Assembly: GCF_012396185.1 (NCBI RefSeq)
Contig: NZ_JAAXOW010000002.1
Location: forward strand, 124,001-188,000
DNA from: Sanguibacter hominis ATCC BAA-789
GTDB taxonomy: Bacteria; Actinomycetota; Actinomycetes; Actinomycetales; Cellulomonadaceae
Length of the DNA stretch: 64,000 nucleotides
Direction of reading: 5' to 3'
In this document: piece after piece, positions 19,158 to 28,284 of the stretch
Layout of the letters: each line of letters opens with the position of its first letter
Position numbering within the stretch: the first letter of the stretch is position 1
Position numbers and translations under genes: made by a program
The notes under the pieces: generated by a model
Told to the model about the DNA's origin: nothing
What the model saw: only the letters and a program-made list of their open reading frames with translations
Database searches by the model: none

Positions 19158-19988
19158 ATGTCCCTGCCGCTGCCCGAGACCGACGACGTCACCGCACTGC
19201 GCGCTCGCCTGCGGGGGCACGTCGAGCCTCCGAGCGTGCGCCGGACAGCGGAGGCCCCGGAGGTCGAGGACGAGCCGTGGGAGTCAGGTCCCGTCCGGTG
19301 GGAGGTCTCGGGACGCGCCGCGACCGCCGTCGCCGTCGTCCTGGTGCTCGCCGTGGCCGTGCTCGGCGTGCTGCTGTGGCGGGGAGGCCCCGGCGACGTC
19401 GTCGTCCTCCCAGACACGGCGGGTCTCACGACGGGAGCACCCGGCGCGAGCGCGCCGGCCGGCGCAGCGCCCGGCACGTCGTCCGAGGGCGCGACGCCCG
19501 GTGGCGAGGCAGGCGAGGGGACGCAGGCGCCTGGCACGCCTACGCTCCTCGTCCACGTCGTCGGGGAGGTGCGGGAGCCGGGCGTCGTCCGGCTGCCGCC
19601 CGGCTCGCGCGTCGGCGACGCGATCGAGGCTGCCGGCGGCGCGAAGCGCACCGCAGACCTCGCGGCCCTCAACCTCGCCGCGCCCGTCACGGACGGGGAG
19701 CAGGTGCGGGTCCCGAAGCCGGGGGAGGTGGCGCTCACGAACCCGCAGTCGTCGGGTGGCGACCCCGCGGGCAGCACGGGTGGTGCCGGTGGTGGCGCGC
19801 TCGACCTCAACACCGCCGATGCCGCGACGCTCGAGACCCTCCCCGGGGTGGGTCCTGTGCTCGCCGAACGGATCGTGAGCCACCGCGACCAGCACGGGCC
19901 CTTCGCCTCGGTCGACGCGCTGCAGGACGTGAGCGGCATCGGGCCTGCGACGTTCGACCGGCTGCGCGACCTGGTGCGGGTGGGGTGA
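19158..19988 (+). CDS. comEA: ComEA-like helix-hairpin-helix DNA-binding protein
   Basis: A 276-residue membrane-anchored DNA receptor of the competence type. One transmembrane helix lies at about 55-75 (TAVAVVLVLAVAVLGVLLW). A Gly/Ala/Thr-rich linker follows, then an SLBB domain (VHVVGEVREPGVVRLPPGSR) and two helix-hairpin-helix units at the C-terminus (LDLNTADAATLETLPGVGP and VSGIGPATFDRLRDLVR). It would bind incoming DNA outside the membrane and hand it to ComEC, whose gene overlaps by 4 bases. AAGGA upstream of ATG 19158 supports the start. Confidence 0.92.
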   Translation: MSLPLPETDDVTALRARLRGHVEPPSVRRTAEAPEVEDEPWESGPVRWEVSGRAATAVAVVLVLAVAVLGVLLWRGGPGDVVVLPDTAGLTTGAPGASAPAGAAPGTSSEGATPGGEAGEGTQAPGTPTLLVHVVGEVREPGVVRLPPGSRVGDAIEAAGGAKRTADLAALNLAAPVTDGEQVRVPKPGEVALTNPQSSGGDPAGSTGGAGGGALDLNTADAATLETLPGVGPVLAERIVSHRDQHGPFASVDALQDVSGIGPATFDRLRDLVRVG

Positions 19989-21574
19989 GCAAGCGGCTCG
20001 ACGTCCGTCTCGTGCCCGCCGCGCTCGCCGCGTGGGGCTGCGCGGCGGTGCTCGCCCCCGCGGGTGCGCGAGCTGCGGTCGTCGCCGCGGTGGGCGCTCT
20101 CGTCCTCGGCACGATCCTGGCGGCTGTCCTCGTGCGGGCTGGGCGCGGCAGGCTCGGCACCCTCGCCGCGGTGACCCTCGCCGTCGTCGCGGCGGTCGCG
20201 GCCTCAGCCGCGATCACGACCGCGCGAGCGTCCTCGTCCCTCGCGGACGGCGCCGCCCGGGCCGGCGCTCCCGTCTGGCTCACCGCCGTCGTCACGTCGG
20301 ACCCACGACCGATGGCTGCCCCGTGGGAGGAAGGCCCGCCGACGCGCAGCGCAGTGACGTTGCGCGTCATGCGCCTCGAGTCGGGCTCCGATCTCTCGCA
20401 CCGCACCGCGCAGGACGTGCGGCTCCCGGTGTCGGTCGTCGGGAACGGTGCGTGGGCGGACGTGGCGTACGGGTCGACCGTCACGACGTCGGGCACGTTG
20501 CGGCCCGCCGACGGCTCTCGTCCCGAGCGCTTCGAGCTCGCCCGGCCCGCGCAGCCCGTCGTCGTCGCGCCTGCGGGCGCCCTGTTCCGGGCTGCCGCGC
20601 ACGTCCGTGCCGGGCTCGCCGCGACCGTCGCGAACCAGGACGACGACGTCGCCGGGCTCGTGCGGGGCATGACCGTCGGTGACCGGGCCGCTCTCGCCCC
20701 CGAGCTCGACGCTGCGATGCGCACCACGGGGCTGACGCACCTGACGGCTGTCTCGGGCGCGCACGTCGTGATCGTCATCGGGACGCTCCTCGTCCTGCTG
20801 GCCGCGCTCAAGGTGCCGCCGCGCGCGAGGGTCGCGGTCCTCGTCGTCGCGCTGGCCGCGTTCGTCATCCTCGTGCGGCCGGACGCCTCGGTGCTCCGGG
20901 CTGCCGCGATGGGTGGCGTCGCGCTCCTCGGGATCGCTGCCGGGCGGCCAGCGAGTGCGCTCCCGGCGCTCGCCGGTGCGGTGGTCGTGCTGCTCGTCGT
21001 GGACCCGTGGCTCGCGCGTTCGTTCGGCTTCGTGCTGTCGGTCGTGGCGACGGGGGCGCTCGTGCTCGGCGCGTCTCCGCTCGCCGCTGTGCTCGAGCGA
21101 CGTCGTGTGCCGTCCTGGCTCGCGCTCGCCGTCGCGGTGCCGACCGTCGCGCAGCTCGCGTGCGGGCCCGTCGTCGTGCTCCTGTCGCCCGCGCTGCCCA
21201 CCTACGCGATCCTTGCGAACGTCGTCGTCGCGCCCGTCGTCGCGCCGGCGACGGTGAGCGGCGTGCTCGCCGCGCTGCTGAGCACGGTGTGGCCCGCGGT
21301 CGCGGGCGTCGTCGTGCTGCCCGCGTGCTGGGCGGCCCGATGGATCGCGTGGGTGTCCACGACGCTCGCAGGCTGGCCGGGTGCCGCGCTGCCGTGGCCT
21401 GAAGGTGTGCCTGGAGCGGTGCTGCTCGCGGCCGCGACCCTCACGGCGTGGGCGGCGGTCGCCGCGATACCGGCAGCCCGGTGGTTCTGGCAGGACGCGC
21501 GGGTGCGACGTCGGCGTCACCGCGCGGTCGCCAGGAGCCGTCGCGACGGCTCGGCCGTGCGTCGGTGTCGGTGA
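19985..21574 (+). CDS. comEC: ComEC/Rec2-like competence membrane channel, without the metallo-hydrolase domain
   Basis: A 529-residue polytopic membrane protein with the ComEC N-terminal DUF4131-like region and the competence domain (GLVRGMTVGDRAALAPELDA, LTHLTAVSGAHVVIVIGTLL, VLRAAAMGGVALLGIAAGRP). It forms the inner-membrane channel for single-stranded DNA. Full-length ComEC proteins end in a beta-lactamase-like metallo-hydrolase domain; here the protein stops after the membrane part with a basic tail, and no separate hydrolase gene follows. GTG 19985 overlaps the comEA stop (GTGA). Confidence 0.9.
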   Translation: MSKRLDVRLVPAALAAWGCAAVLAPAGARAAVVAAVGALVLGTILAAVLVRAGRGRLGTLAAVTLAVVAAVAASAAITTARASSSLADGAARAGAPVWLTAVVTSDPRPMAAPWEEGPPTRSAVTLRVMRLESGSDLSHRTAQDVRLPVSVVGNGAWADVAYGSTVTTSGTLRPADGSRPERFELARPAQPVVVAPAGALFRAAAHVRAGLAATVANQDDDVAGLVRGMTVGDRAALAPELDAAMRTTGLTHLTAVSGAHVVIVIGTLLVLLAALKVPPRARVAVLVVALAAFVILVRPDASVLRAAAMGGVALLGIAAGRPASALPALAGAVVVLLVVDPWLARSFGFVLSVVATGALVLGASPLAAVLERRRVPSWLALAVAVPTVAQLACGPVVVLLSPALPTYAILANVVVAPVVAPATVSGVLAALLSTVWPAVAGVVVLPACWAARWIAWVSTTLAGWPGAALPWPEGVPGAVLLAAATLTAWAAVAAIPAARWFWQDARVRRRRHRAVARSRRDGSAVRRCR

Positions 21575-21593
21575 TCCGTGGGATTCTTGGAGC

Positions 21594-22604
21594 ATGGTCT
21601 CGCGTGCTCGTCCGTCCTCCCGCCCTGCCGCTGGATCTGCGACCTGGGACACCGTGAGCCTCGCTCCCGTCGTGCTCGTCCACGGCGCCGAAGGGCTGCT
21701 CGTCGAGCGCGCGGTCCAGCGCCTCACGGCCCTCGCCCGCGAGGCGATGCCCGAGGTCGAGGTGGTCGACGTCGAGGCGAGCACGTACCAGAGCGGGATG
21801 CTCGCAGTCGAGACGAGCCCCTCGTTGTTCGCGGAGGAGCGCCTCGTGATCGTGCGCGGCGCCGAGGCGATGAGCGACGACCTCACGCAGGACGTGCTCG
21901 ACTATCTCGCCGCTCCTGCGCCGGACGTCTTCCTCGTCGTCGAGCACCGCGGCGGTCAGCGCGGCAAGAAGCTGCTCGACGCGGTCAAGGCGTCTGGGGC
22001 TCCCGTCGCTGTGTGCGAGCCGATCAAGAAGGACGCCGACAAGGTCGCGTTCGCCGCTGCCGAGTTCCGCGCGGCCGGGCGCCGTGCTGATGCCGGCGCG
22101 GTCCGTGCTCTCGTCGAGGCTCTCGGCTCCGACCTGCGGGAGCTCGCGTCCGCATGCTCGCAGCTCTGCTCCGACACGACCGGCACGATCTCCGAGGGTG
22201 TGGTCGGCCGCTACTACGGCGGGCGCGTCGAGGCGACCGGCTTCCGCGTCGCTGATGCCGCCGTCGCAGGGAACCGCGCCGAGGCGGTCGCGCTCCTCCG
22301 GCACGCGCTCTCGACCGGTGTCGACCCCGTGCCGATCGTCGCCGTCCTGGCGATGAAGCTCCGCGCCCTCGCGAAGGTCGCTGCGATGCGCGGCCGCGGG
22401 GGAGCGACCGCCGGTCAGCTCGGTATGGCTCCGTGGCAGATCGACAAGGCACGCAAGGATCTGCAGCGCTGGACGCCCGAGGGGCTGGCGCAGGCGATCA
22501 CGGCCGTCGCCGAGGCGGATGCCGAGGTCAAGGGCGCGGGCCGGGACCCCGTCTATGCGGTCGAGCGTGCCGTGCTCCGCATCTGTGCCGCGACCCAGGA
22601 CTGA
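21594..22604 (+). CDS. holA: DNA polymerase III delta subunit
   Basis: A 336-residue HolA protein, the clamp-loader subunit that opens the sliding clamp. The N-terminus VVLVHGAEGLLVERAVQRL, the segment LAAPAPDVFLVVEHRGGQ and the C-terminal collar region (YYGGRVEATGFRVADAAVAG) fit bacterial and actinobacterial delta. It follows comEC by 19 bp, as in most actinobacteria. ATG 21594 has no clear Shine-Dalgarno; GATTCT ends 6 nt upstream and may be a -10 box. Confidence 0.9.
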   Translation: MVSRARPSSRPAAGSATWDTVSLAPVVLVHGAEGLLVERAVQRLTALAREAMPEVEVVDVEASTYQSGMLAVETSPSLFAEERLVIVRGAEAMSDDLTQDVLDYLAAPAPDVFLVVEHRGGQRGKKLLDAVKASGAPVAVCEPIKKDADKVAFAAAEFRAAGRRADAGAVRALVEALGSDLRELASACSQLCSDTTGTISEGVVGRYYGGRVEATGFRVADAAVAGNRAEAVALLRHALSTGVDPVPIVAVLAMKLRALAKVAAMRGRGGATAGQLGMAPWQIDKARKDLQRWTPEGLAQAITAVAEADAEVKGAGRDPVYAVERAVLRICAATQD

Positions 22605-22622
22605 CCCCGTCCCGGACATGCC

Positions 22623-22653
22623 GAAGGCGCCGACCCCGAGGGGCGGCGCCTTC
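22623..22653. terminator. Bidirectional hairpin terminator between holA and rpsT
   Basis: Perfect 10-bp stem GAAGGCGCCG/CGGCGCCTTC with an 11-nt loop, between the convergent 3' ends of holA and rpsT. Confidence 0.75.
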
Positions 22654-22691
22654 AGCAACTCACGTTCCCGGCGTGGAGGCCGGGAGGCACA

Positions 22692-22952
22692 TCACAGGCC
22701 GTTGACGGCCTTCGCCAGCGCGGACTTGCGGTTCGCAGCCTGGTTGGCGTGGATGACGCCCTTCGACACGGCCTTGTCCAGCTTCCTGGACGCAACCAGG
22801 AGCGCAGCGGTCGCCGCGTCCTTGTCGCCGGTGGCCACGGCCTCGCGGACCTTGCGGACGTTGCTCTTGAGCTCCGTCTTCACGGCCTTGTTACGCAGGC
22901 GCGCCTTCTCGTTGGTGCGGATGCGCTTGATCTGAGACTTGATGTTCGCCAC
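22692..22952 (-). CDS. rpsT: 30S ribosomal protein S20
   Basis: An 86-residue, Lys/Arg/Ala-rich S20 protein ([18 protein letters not shown] start, [18 protein letters not shown] end) that binds 16S rRNA. Start GTG 22952; AGAAAG about 7 nt upstream is a weak ribosome site. The holA-rpsT-lepA neighbourhood is conserved in actinobacteria. Confidence 0.96.
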   Translation of the reverse strand: MANIKSQIKRIRTNEKARLRNKAVKTELKSNVRKVREAVATGDKDAATAALLVASRKLDKAVSKGVIHANQAANRKSALAKAVNGL

Positions 22953-23092
22953 GTATGGACTTTCTGGTGTGTTCGCCCGAAGGCGAGCTGACAGGTCGTA
23001 GAGGACTGCTCCAACGCCGGGACTTGGGGTGGGGAACCCGTGGAGAGGCGCTGGACCTGTGCCCGCCGACCTGGGCGGACACGCAGAGATCA

Positions 23093-23098
23093 ATGCTA
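23093..23098 (-). promoter_or_regulatory. Candidate -10 box for rpsT with a ~135-nt leader
   Basis: Minus-strand TAGCAT, with TCGACC 17 nt upstream as a possible -35. This would give a leader of about 135 nt before the GTG at 22952. Apart from this, 22953-23179 shows no gene. S20 is autoregulated through its mRNA leader in other bacteria; no specific structure is claimed here. Confidence 0.4.
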
Positions 23099-23179
23099 CC
23101 AGCCGCCCCGGACCGGGTCGACCCTCTGCGACGCGACGGGCGTCACGCCGCCGGCCGCGTCCGAGCGTTGCCCTCTGTG

Positions 23180-23767
23180 TCAGCCGATCTGCGCGGTGAC
23201 CAGGGAGAACGTCGCCCGGTCCATGATCGCGCCCTCGCGTCGGACCTGCTCCGGGTCGATCCGCAGCACACGGTCGAGCCGCACCTCCGAGTCGCGTCCG
23301 CGCGTGTCCCAGGGGCCTGACCCGATGTCGAGCCAGCGGCGTCCTCGCTGCGCCTCGGACGCGGCGTCGCGCGTGTGGTCCTTGCTCGTGAGCATGAGGG
23401 CGAGGAGCCACGGGCCGTCGTGCCCGACGACGAGCACGGGACGGTCCTTGCCCTGCGTGTGGTCCTCCTCGTAGGGCACCCACGTCCACACGATCTCGCC
23501 CGGGTCGGCGTCGCCGTCGATCGCGGGTGCATAGACCGGGTCGATCGGCCCTGTGAAGTCGCCGGGGTAGACGTCGCGGCCGGCCGACGGCGTCGACGTG
23601 GAGCGCGAGGGCGCGGGACGCGGTGTCGCACGGTCCTTGCGTGCTGGACGAGGAGACCGGGTGGTGGTCCCTGTCGTCGTGCGCCCGCTGCTGCGCGACG
23701 ACGTGAGCAGAGCAGCGGCGGCGCGAGCGGCTCCTGCGAGGAGGTCGGACCAGGGACGAGTCGGCAT
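23180..23767 (-). CDS. PemK/MazF-like endoribonuclease-fold protein, solitary
   Basis: A 195-residue protein. Residues 1-65 are a low-complexity Ala/Arg/Ser/Thr-rich extension with no clear signal peptide. Residues 70-190 look like a PemK/MazF barrel, with strands around [39 protein letters not shown] and [12 protein letters not shown]. MazF toxins cut single-stranded RNA. No antitoxin gene flanks it: upstream is the divergent lepA and downstream is rpsT. Genes like this next to lepA are common in actinobacteria, which suggests a housekeeping or standalone role rather than a mobile toxin-antitoxin pair. ATG 23767 has a -10 box 7 nt upstream. Confidence 0.7.
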   Translation of the reverse strand: MPTRPWSDLLAGAARAAAALLTSSRSSGRTTTGTTTRSPRPARKDRATPRPAPSRSTSTPSAGRDVYPGDFTGPIDPVYAPAIDGDADPGEIVWTWVPYEEDHTQGKDRPVLVVGHDGPWLLALMLTSKDHTRDAASEAQRGRRWLDIGSGPWDTRGRDSEVRLDRVLRIDPEQVRREGAIMDRATFSLVTAQIG

Positions 23768-23774
23768 GCGCGCC

Positions 23775-23780
23775 AGGATA
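23775..23780 (-). promoter_or_regulatory. Candidate -10 box for the PemK-like gene
   Basis: Minus-strand TATCCT is followed by 7 nt and the ATG at 23767; no Shine-Dalgarno sequence. Divergent from the lepA promoter at 23831-23859. Confidence 0.5.
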
Positions 23781-23830
23781 CGGCGGTCGGCGTTCCCGCG
23801 ACGGGCGGGCGAGAGGGTGTGGACGGCGAG

Positions 23831-23859
23831 TTCGACGGCCGTGGCGGTCATGGGACAAT
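23831..23859 (+). promoter_or_regulatory. lepA promoter, leaderless type
   Basis: TTCGAC (23831-23836), 17-nt spacer, then GACAAT (23854-23859), then 7 nt and the GTG at 23867. The -35, spacer and -10 all fit a primary-sigma promoter whose transcript would start at the start codon. Confidence 0.55.
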
Positions 23860-23866
23860 GGGACCC

Positions 23867-25753
23867 GTGACCCCGATTCCCACAGCAGCCCAGACGGCCC
23901 GCATCAAGCCCGCCGCCACCGCGCCCGAGCTGCTGCGCAACTTCTGCATCATCGCCCACATCGACCACGGCAAGTCGACCCTCGCCGACCGCATGCTCCA
24001 GCTCACCGGCGTCGTCGAGCAGCGCGCGATGCGTGCGCAGTACCTCGACCGCATGGACATCGAGCGCGAGCGTGGCATCACGATCAAGTCGCAGGCGGTG
24101 CGCATGCCGTGGGCGCACAGCGACGCGGACGGCGTCTCGACACCGTACGCGCTCAACATGATCGACACCCCGGGCCACGTCGACTTCACCTACGAGGTGT
24201 CGCGGTCTCTCGCCGCGTGCGAGGGCGCGGTGCTCCTCGTCGACGCCGCGCAGGGCATCGAGGCGCAGACGCTCGCCAACCTCTATCTCGCGATGGAGAA
24301 CGAGCTCGCGATCATCCCGGTGCTCAACAAGATCGACCTCCCGGCCGCGCAGCCGGAGAAGTACGCGGAGGAGATCGCCGGCCTCGTCGGTGTCGACCCG
24401 GAGACGGTCCTCAAGGTGTCCGGCAAGACGGGCGTGGGCGTCACCGAGCTGCTCGACCGCATCGTCGAGACCGTCCCCGCGCCTGTCGGCGACCCGGACG
24501 CCCCGGCACGCGCGATGATCTTCGACTCCGTGTACGACACGTACCGCGGCGTCGTGACGTACGTCCGCGTCGTCGACGGCAAGCTCAACCCACGTGAGCG
24601 CATCGTCATGATGTCGACGAAGGCGACGCACGACCTGCTGGAGATCGGCGTCTCGGCGCCCGAGCCGCACCCCACGCAGGGGCTCGGGGTCGGCGAGGTC
24701 GGCTACCTCATCACGGGTGTCAAGGACGTGCGGCAGTCGAAGGTCGGCGACACGGTCACGAACGCGGGCAAGCCAGCGTCCGAGGCGCTCGGCGGCTACA
24801 GCGACCCGAAGCCGATGGTCTTCTCGGGGCTGTACCCGATCGACGGCTCCGACTACCCGGTGCTGCGGGACGCGCTCGACAAGCTCAAGCTCAACGACGC
24901 TGCGCTCGTCTACGAGCCGGAGACGTCGGTCGCGCTCGGTTTCGGCTTCCGCGTTGGCTACCTGGGTCTGCTGCACCTCGAGATCGTGCGCGAGCGCCTC
25001 GAGCGCGAGTTCGACCTCGACCTCATCTCGACCGCCCCCAACGTCATCTACGAGGTGACGATGGAGGACAAGTCCGTCGTCACGGTGACGAACCCGAGCG
25101 AGTTCCCGGGCGGCAAGATCGGCGAGGTCCGTGAGCCGGTCGTCAAGGCGACGATCCTGGCGCCGAGCGAGTTCATCGGCGCGATCATGGAGCTCTGCCA
25201 GACGAAGCGCGGTGACCTCCAGGGCATGGACTACCTCTCGGCGGACCGTGTCGAGCTGCGCTACTTCCTGCCGCTCGCGGAGATCGTGTTCGACTTCTTC
25301 GACCAGCTCAAGTCGAAGACCCGCGGCTACGCGTCGCTCGACTACGACGTGATCGGTGAGCAGGCCGCCGACCTGGTGAAGGTCGACATCCTGCTGCAGG
25401 GCGAGCAGGTCGACGCGTTCAGCGCGATCGTGCACAAGGAGAAGGCCTACGCCTACGGCGTCATGATGACGGGCAAGCTCAAGGACCTCATCCCGAGGCA
25501 GCAGTTCGAGGTGCCCATCCAGGCAGCCGTCGGCGCGCGCGTCATCGCCCGCGAGACGATCCGGGCGATCCGCAAGGACGTGCTGGCCAAGTGCTACGGC
25601 GGTGACATCTCCCGCAAGCGCAAGCTGCTCGAGAAGCAGAAGGAGGGCAAGAAGCGCATGAAGACGATCGGTCGCGTGGACGTCCCCCAGGAGGCGTTCA
25701 TCGCCGCGCTCTCGTCCGACGCTGCTGACCCGAAGGACAAGGGCAAGAAGTGA
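23867..25753 (+). CDS. lepA: Elongation factor 4 (LepA) GTPase
   Basis: A 628-residue ribosomal translocase-like GTPase. G1 is AHIDHGKST at 30-38, G3 is [10 protein letters not shown] near 100, G4 is NKIDLP near 152. The LepA-specific C-terminal domain ends with [17 protein letters not shown] and [18 protein letters not shown]. It back-translocates or remodels stalled ribosomes. GTG 23867 is chosen because a promoter lies 7 nt upstream and the resulting N-terminus ([15 protein letters not shown]) is typical for actinobacteria. It overlaps hemW by 4 bases. Confidence 0.97.
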   Translation: MTPIPTAAQTARIKPAATAPELLRNFCIIAHIDHGKSTLADRMLQLTGVVEQRAMRAQYLDRMDIERERGITIKSQAVRMPWAHSDADGVSTPYALNMIDTPGHVDFTYEVSRSLAACEGAVLLVDAAQGIEAQTLANLYLAMENELAIIPVLNKIDLPAAQPEKYAEEIAGLVGVDPETVLKVSGKTGVGVTELLDRIVETVPAPVGDPDAPARAMIFDSVYDTYRGVVTYVRVVDGKLNPRERIVMMSTKATHDLLEIGVSAPEPHPTQGLGVGEVGYLITGVKDVRQSKVGDTVTNAGKPASEALGGYSDPKPMVFSGLYPIDGSDYPVLRDALDKLKLNDAALVYEPETSVALGFGFRVGYLGLLHLEIVRERLEREFDLDLISTAPNVIYEVTMEDKSVVTVTNPSEFPGGKIGEVREPVVKATILAPSEFIGAIMELCQTKRGDLQGMDYLSADRVELRYFLPLAEIVFDFFDQLKSKTRGYASLDYDVIGEQAADLVKVDILLQGEQVDAFSAIVHKEKAYAYGVMMTGKLKDLIPRQQFEVPIQAAVGARVIARETIRAIRKDVLAKCYGGDISRKRKLLEKQKEGKKRMKTIGRVDVPQEAFIAALSSDAADPKDKGKK

Positions 25754-27024
25754 CGCCCGCCCTGCCGGAGGGGGAGCCGGCGCCGCTCGACGGCGCTCTG
25801 CCCCGCTGGGCAGGCGGCACGACGTCGGACCGCAGGTTCGGTGTGTACGTGCACGTGCCGTTCTGCACCGTCCGTTGCGGCTACTGCGACTTCAACACGT
25901 ACACGGCGACCGAGCTCGGCGGGGGTGCGAGCCAGGAGTCGTACGCTGACACGGCGTTGCGCGAGATCACGCTCGGGCGCGGTGTGCTCGAGCGCGCAGG
26001 CTTCCCGCGTCGTCCTGTCTCGACGGTGTTCTTCGGCGGTGGCACCCCGACGATCCTTGCGGCGAGCGACCTCGCCCGGCTGCTCGACGGCATCCGTGAC
26101 GCGTGGGGTCTCGAGGAGGGCGCCGAGGTCACGACCGAGGCGAACCCCGACTCGGTGACCCCGGAGTACCTCGCGACGCTCGCGGCGGCAGGCTTCACGC
26201 GAGTCTCGTTCGGGATGCAGTCGGCGGTGCCGCACGTGCTCTCGACGCTCGAGCGGACGCACGACCCGGCCCGCATCCCCGACGTCGTGGCGTGGGCGCG
26301 CGCGGCTGGGCTCGACGTGTCGCTCGACCTCATTTACGGGACGCCGGGGGAGTCGCTCGCCGACTGGCGCACGAGCGTCGAGACGGCGCTCGCGACGGGC
26401 GTCGACCACGTCTCGGCCTACGCTCTCGTCGTCGAGCAGGGCACGAAGATGGCGGTGCAGGTACGTCGCGGCGAGCTGACGCTGCCCGACGAGGACGACC
26501 AGGCCGCGAAGTACGAGCTCGCCGACGACCTGCTCAGCGCCGCAGGCCTGCACTGGTACGAGGTCTCGAACTGGGCGCGCACCCGGCCCGACGGTTCTGT
26601 CGCGGCCTGCCGCCACAACCTCGCGTACTGGCGTGGCGACGACTGGTGGGGAGTGGGACCTGGAGCGCACTCGTACGTGGGAGGACCGCTCGCCGCCGAC
26701 GACGGCACGTCCGTCGACGGGATGCGCTGGTGGAACGTCAAGCACCCGCGGCGGTACGCCGCGTCGCTCGAGCGGGGGGAGAGCCCCGCGGCGGGGCGCG
26801 AGGCGATCGATGCGTCGACCGCTGCGCTCGAGCGGGTGATGCTGGGCGTCCGCCTCGCGGAGGGCCTCGACCTGTCCGTCCTGTCCGACGCCGGTCGGCG
26901 GGCTGTGGCCGGTCATGTCGCCTCGGGCCTGCTGGACGGTCGGGCCGCGGTCCGGGGGCGGGCGCTCCTGACCCGACAGGGCCGCCTCCTCGCGGACGCC
27001 GTCGTACGAGACCTCACCGACTGA
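25750..27024 (+). CDS. hemW: HemW-like radical SAM protein (coproporphyrinogen III oxidase-like)
   Basis: A 424-residue radical SAM enzyme. The iron-sulfur motif is CTVRCGYC at 39-46, followed by [11 protein letters not shown] and [19 protein letters not shown], which are typical of HemW/HemN. The HemN-type C-terminal domain is present ([12 protein letters not shown], then EVSNWARTR). HemW proteins chaperone heme rather than oxidise coproporphyrinogen. GTG 25750 overlaps the lepA stop. A 4-base overlap with lepA is usual in this phylum. Confidence 0.93.
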   Translation: MTPALPEGEPAPLDGALPRWAGGTTSDRRFGVYVHVPFCTVRCGYCDFNTYTATELGGGASQESYADTALREITLGRGVLERAGFPRRPVSTVFFGGGTPTILAASDLARLLDGIRDAWGLEEGAEVTTEANPDSVTPEYLATLAAAGFTRVSFGMQSAVPHVLSTLERTHDPARIPDVVAWARAAGLDVSLDLIYGTPGESLADWRTSVETALATGVDHVSAYALVVEQGTKMAVQVRRGELTLPDEDDQAAKYELADDLLSAAGLHWYEVSNWARTRPDGSVAACRHNLAYWRGDDWWGVGPGAHSYVGGPLAADDGTSVDGMRWWNVKHPRRYAASLERGESPAAGREAIDASTAALERVMLGVRLAEGLDLSVLSDAGRRAVAGHVASGLLDGRAAVRGRALLTRQGRLLADAVVRDLTD

Positions 27025-27112
27025 CGGCTGGACGGGGTGCGTCGCGTCGCGCGGCGGGGCTCTCACGCTGCTACGGTCCGACGGACGTCATGCACCGACC
27101 AGCGGAGACACG

Positions 27113-28087
27113 ATGAGCGAGAACTTTCCCCCTAACCCGGACGGCACCGACGGAGTGCCCGGCTCGGGCGGTCAGCCGCAGGACCCTGGCGCGCAGCCGC
27201 CGTACGGTCAGCCTTACGGCCAGAAGCCTCCATTCGGCCAGCAGCCCGGCGCGCAGCCGCCGTACGGTCAGCCCTATGGCCAGCAGCCTCCCTACGGTCA
27301 GCAATTCGGTCAGCAGCCTCCTTATGGCCAGCAGTCACCGTTCGGTCAGCAGCCCTACGGCCAGTTCCCGAACGCGGGCGGCGGCACACTCGGCGTCCCT
27401 GCGCACGGCCCCTTCTCGTTCGGCGAGGGCTTCACCGTCGCGTGGCGCGCGTTCGGGGCGCGAGCGGGGATGTGGCTGGGCCTGATGGCCATCTGCGCCG
27501 TCGTGAGCCTGGCGACCTCGGCGTTCCTCGGCGGTCCGGTGGACTGGAACGCGAACGTGAACGGGGAGTCGTTCAGTGCGGCCAACCTCTTCCCGAGCCC
27601 GTCGTGGGCCGCGACTGCCCTCCTGCGGGACCTGGCCGCGCAGCTTGTCGTCGCGATCCTGACGATCAAGCTGACGCAGCACGCCGTGCGTCAGGTCCGC
27701 GGTGAGCAGGTGACGTTCAGCTCGTTCTTCACGACGGTCAACGGGAACGCGACCATCATCTCTGCGTTCGTCATCGCGGCGGCGACGATCCTGGTCGACC
27801 GCGCGCCGTTCATCGGGCCGCTCGCGGGTGTCGCCCTGACCGCGATGACGATCTTCGTCGGCGCGTTCGCGGCCGAGCCCGGCGCCAGGGGCATCAGCCC
27901 TGTCCAGGAGAGCGTCCAGCTCTTCATCCAGCGTCCGGGCGCAGCCCTTGCGACCTTCGCCGGCGGGTTCCTCCTGATCCTCGGCGGCTTCATCGCGTGC
28001 TGCGTCGGGCTGCTCGTGGCGGTCCCGCTCGCGTCGCTGTACAGCGGGTACGGGTTCCAGCGGATCCTGGGGCGTCCGATCGGCTGA
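27113..28087 (+). CDS. Membrane protein with PYGQ-repeat N-terminal tail (paralogue 1)
   Basis: A 324-residue protein. Residues 1-90 are a Pro/Tyr/Gly/Gln-rich low-complexity tail with repeats of the type [10 protein letters not shown]. Residues 95-320 carry about five to six hydrophobic helices ([66 protein letters not shown]). It resembles the GDPD-membrane/DUF4013-like integral proteins of unknown role. GGAG lies 7 nt before ATG 27113. It is the tandem paralogue of the gene at 28285. The tail would be cytoplasmic or extracellular; direction cannot be told by eye. No function is claimed. Confidence 0.75.
   Translation: MSENFPPNPDGTDGVPGSGGQPQDPGAQPPYGQPYGQKPPFGQQPGAQPPYGQPYGQQPPYGQQFGQQPPYGQQSPFGQQPYGQFPNAGGGTLGVPAHGPFSFGEGFTVAWRAFGARAGMWLGLMAICAVVSLATSAFLGGPVDWNANVNGESFSAANLFPSPSWAATALLRDLAAQLVVAILTIKLTQHAVRQVRGEQVTFSSFFTTVNGNATIISAFVIAAATILVDRAPFIGPLAGVALTAMTIFVGAFAAEPGARGISPVQESVQLFIQRPGAALATFAGGFLLILGGFIACCVGLLVAVPLASLYSGYGFQRILGRPIG
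27190..27365 (+). repeat. In-frame PYGQ-coding repeat, first copy
   Basis: Repeated units coding for PPYGQPYGQ(K/Q) and FGQQ. At DNA level the theme is CCGTACGGTCAGCC/TACGGCCAGCAG with synonymous drift, so the array is under protein-level selection or slow to homogenise. Confidence 0.75.
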
Positions 28088-28103
28088 GGCCGACCGCGCC
28101 AGC

Positions 28104-28130
28104 GGGCGGCGGCACCTGGTGCCGCCGCCC
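28104..28130 (+). terminator. Hairpin terminator after paralogue 1
   Basis: GGGCGGCGGCACC paired with GGTGCCGCCGCCC; 10 to 11 GC-rich pairs around a short CCTGG loop. It separates the two paralogues into different transcripts. Confidence 0.7.
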
Positions 28131-28284
28131 GTCCTGCTCCTTCGCCCGGGTGAAGGTCGGCAGAGGGTGCATGTCCCCTGGGTATTTGGGCCTTTCGTCA
28201 CTACGCTGTGGGGCGATGACGTGCGGTATCGCGCGGAGTCCCGGCGCCCGCCGGTGTGTCCGGCCCCGATCTGAGGAGCGAACA

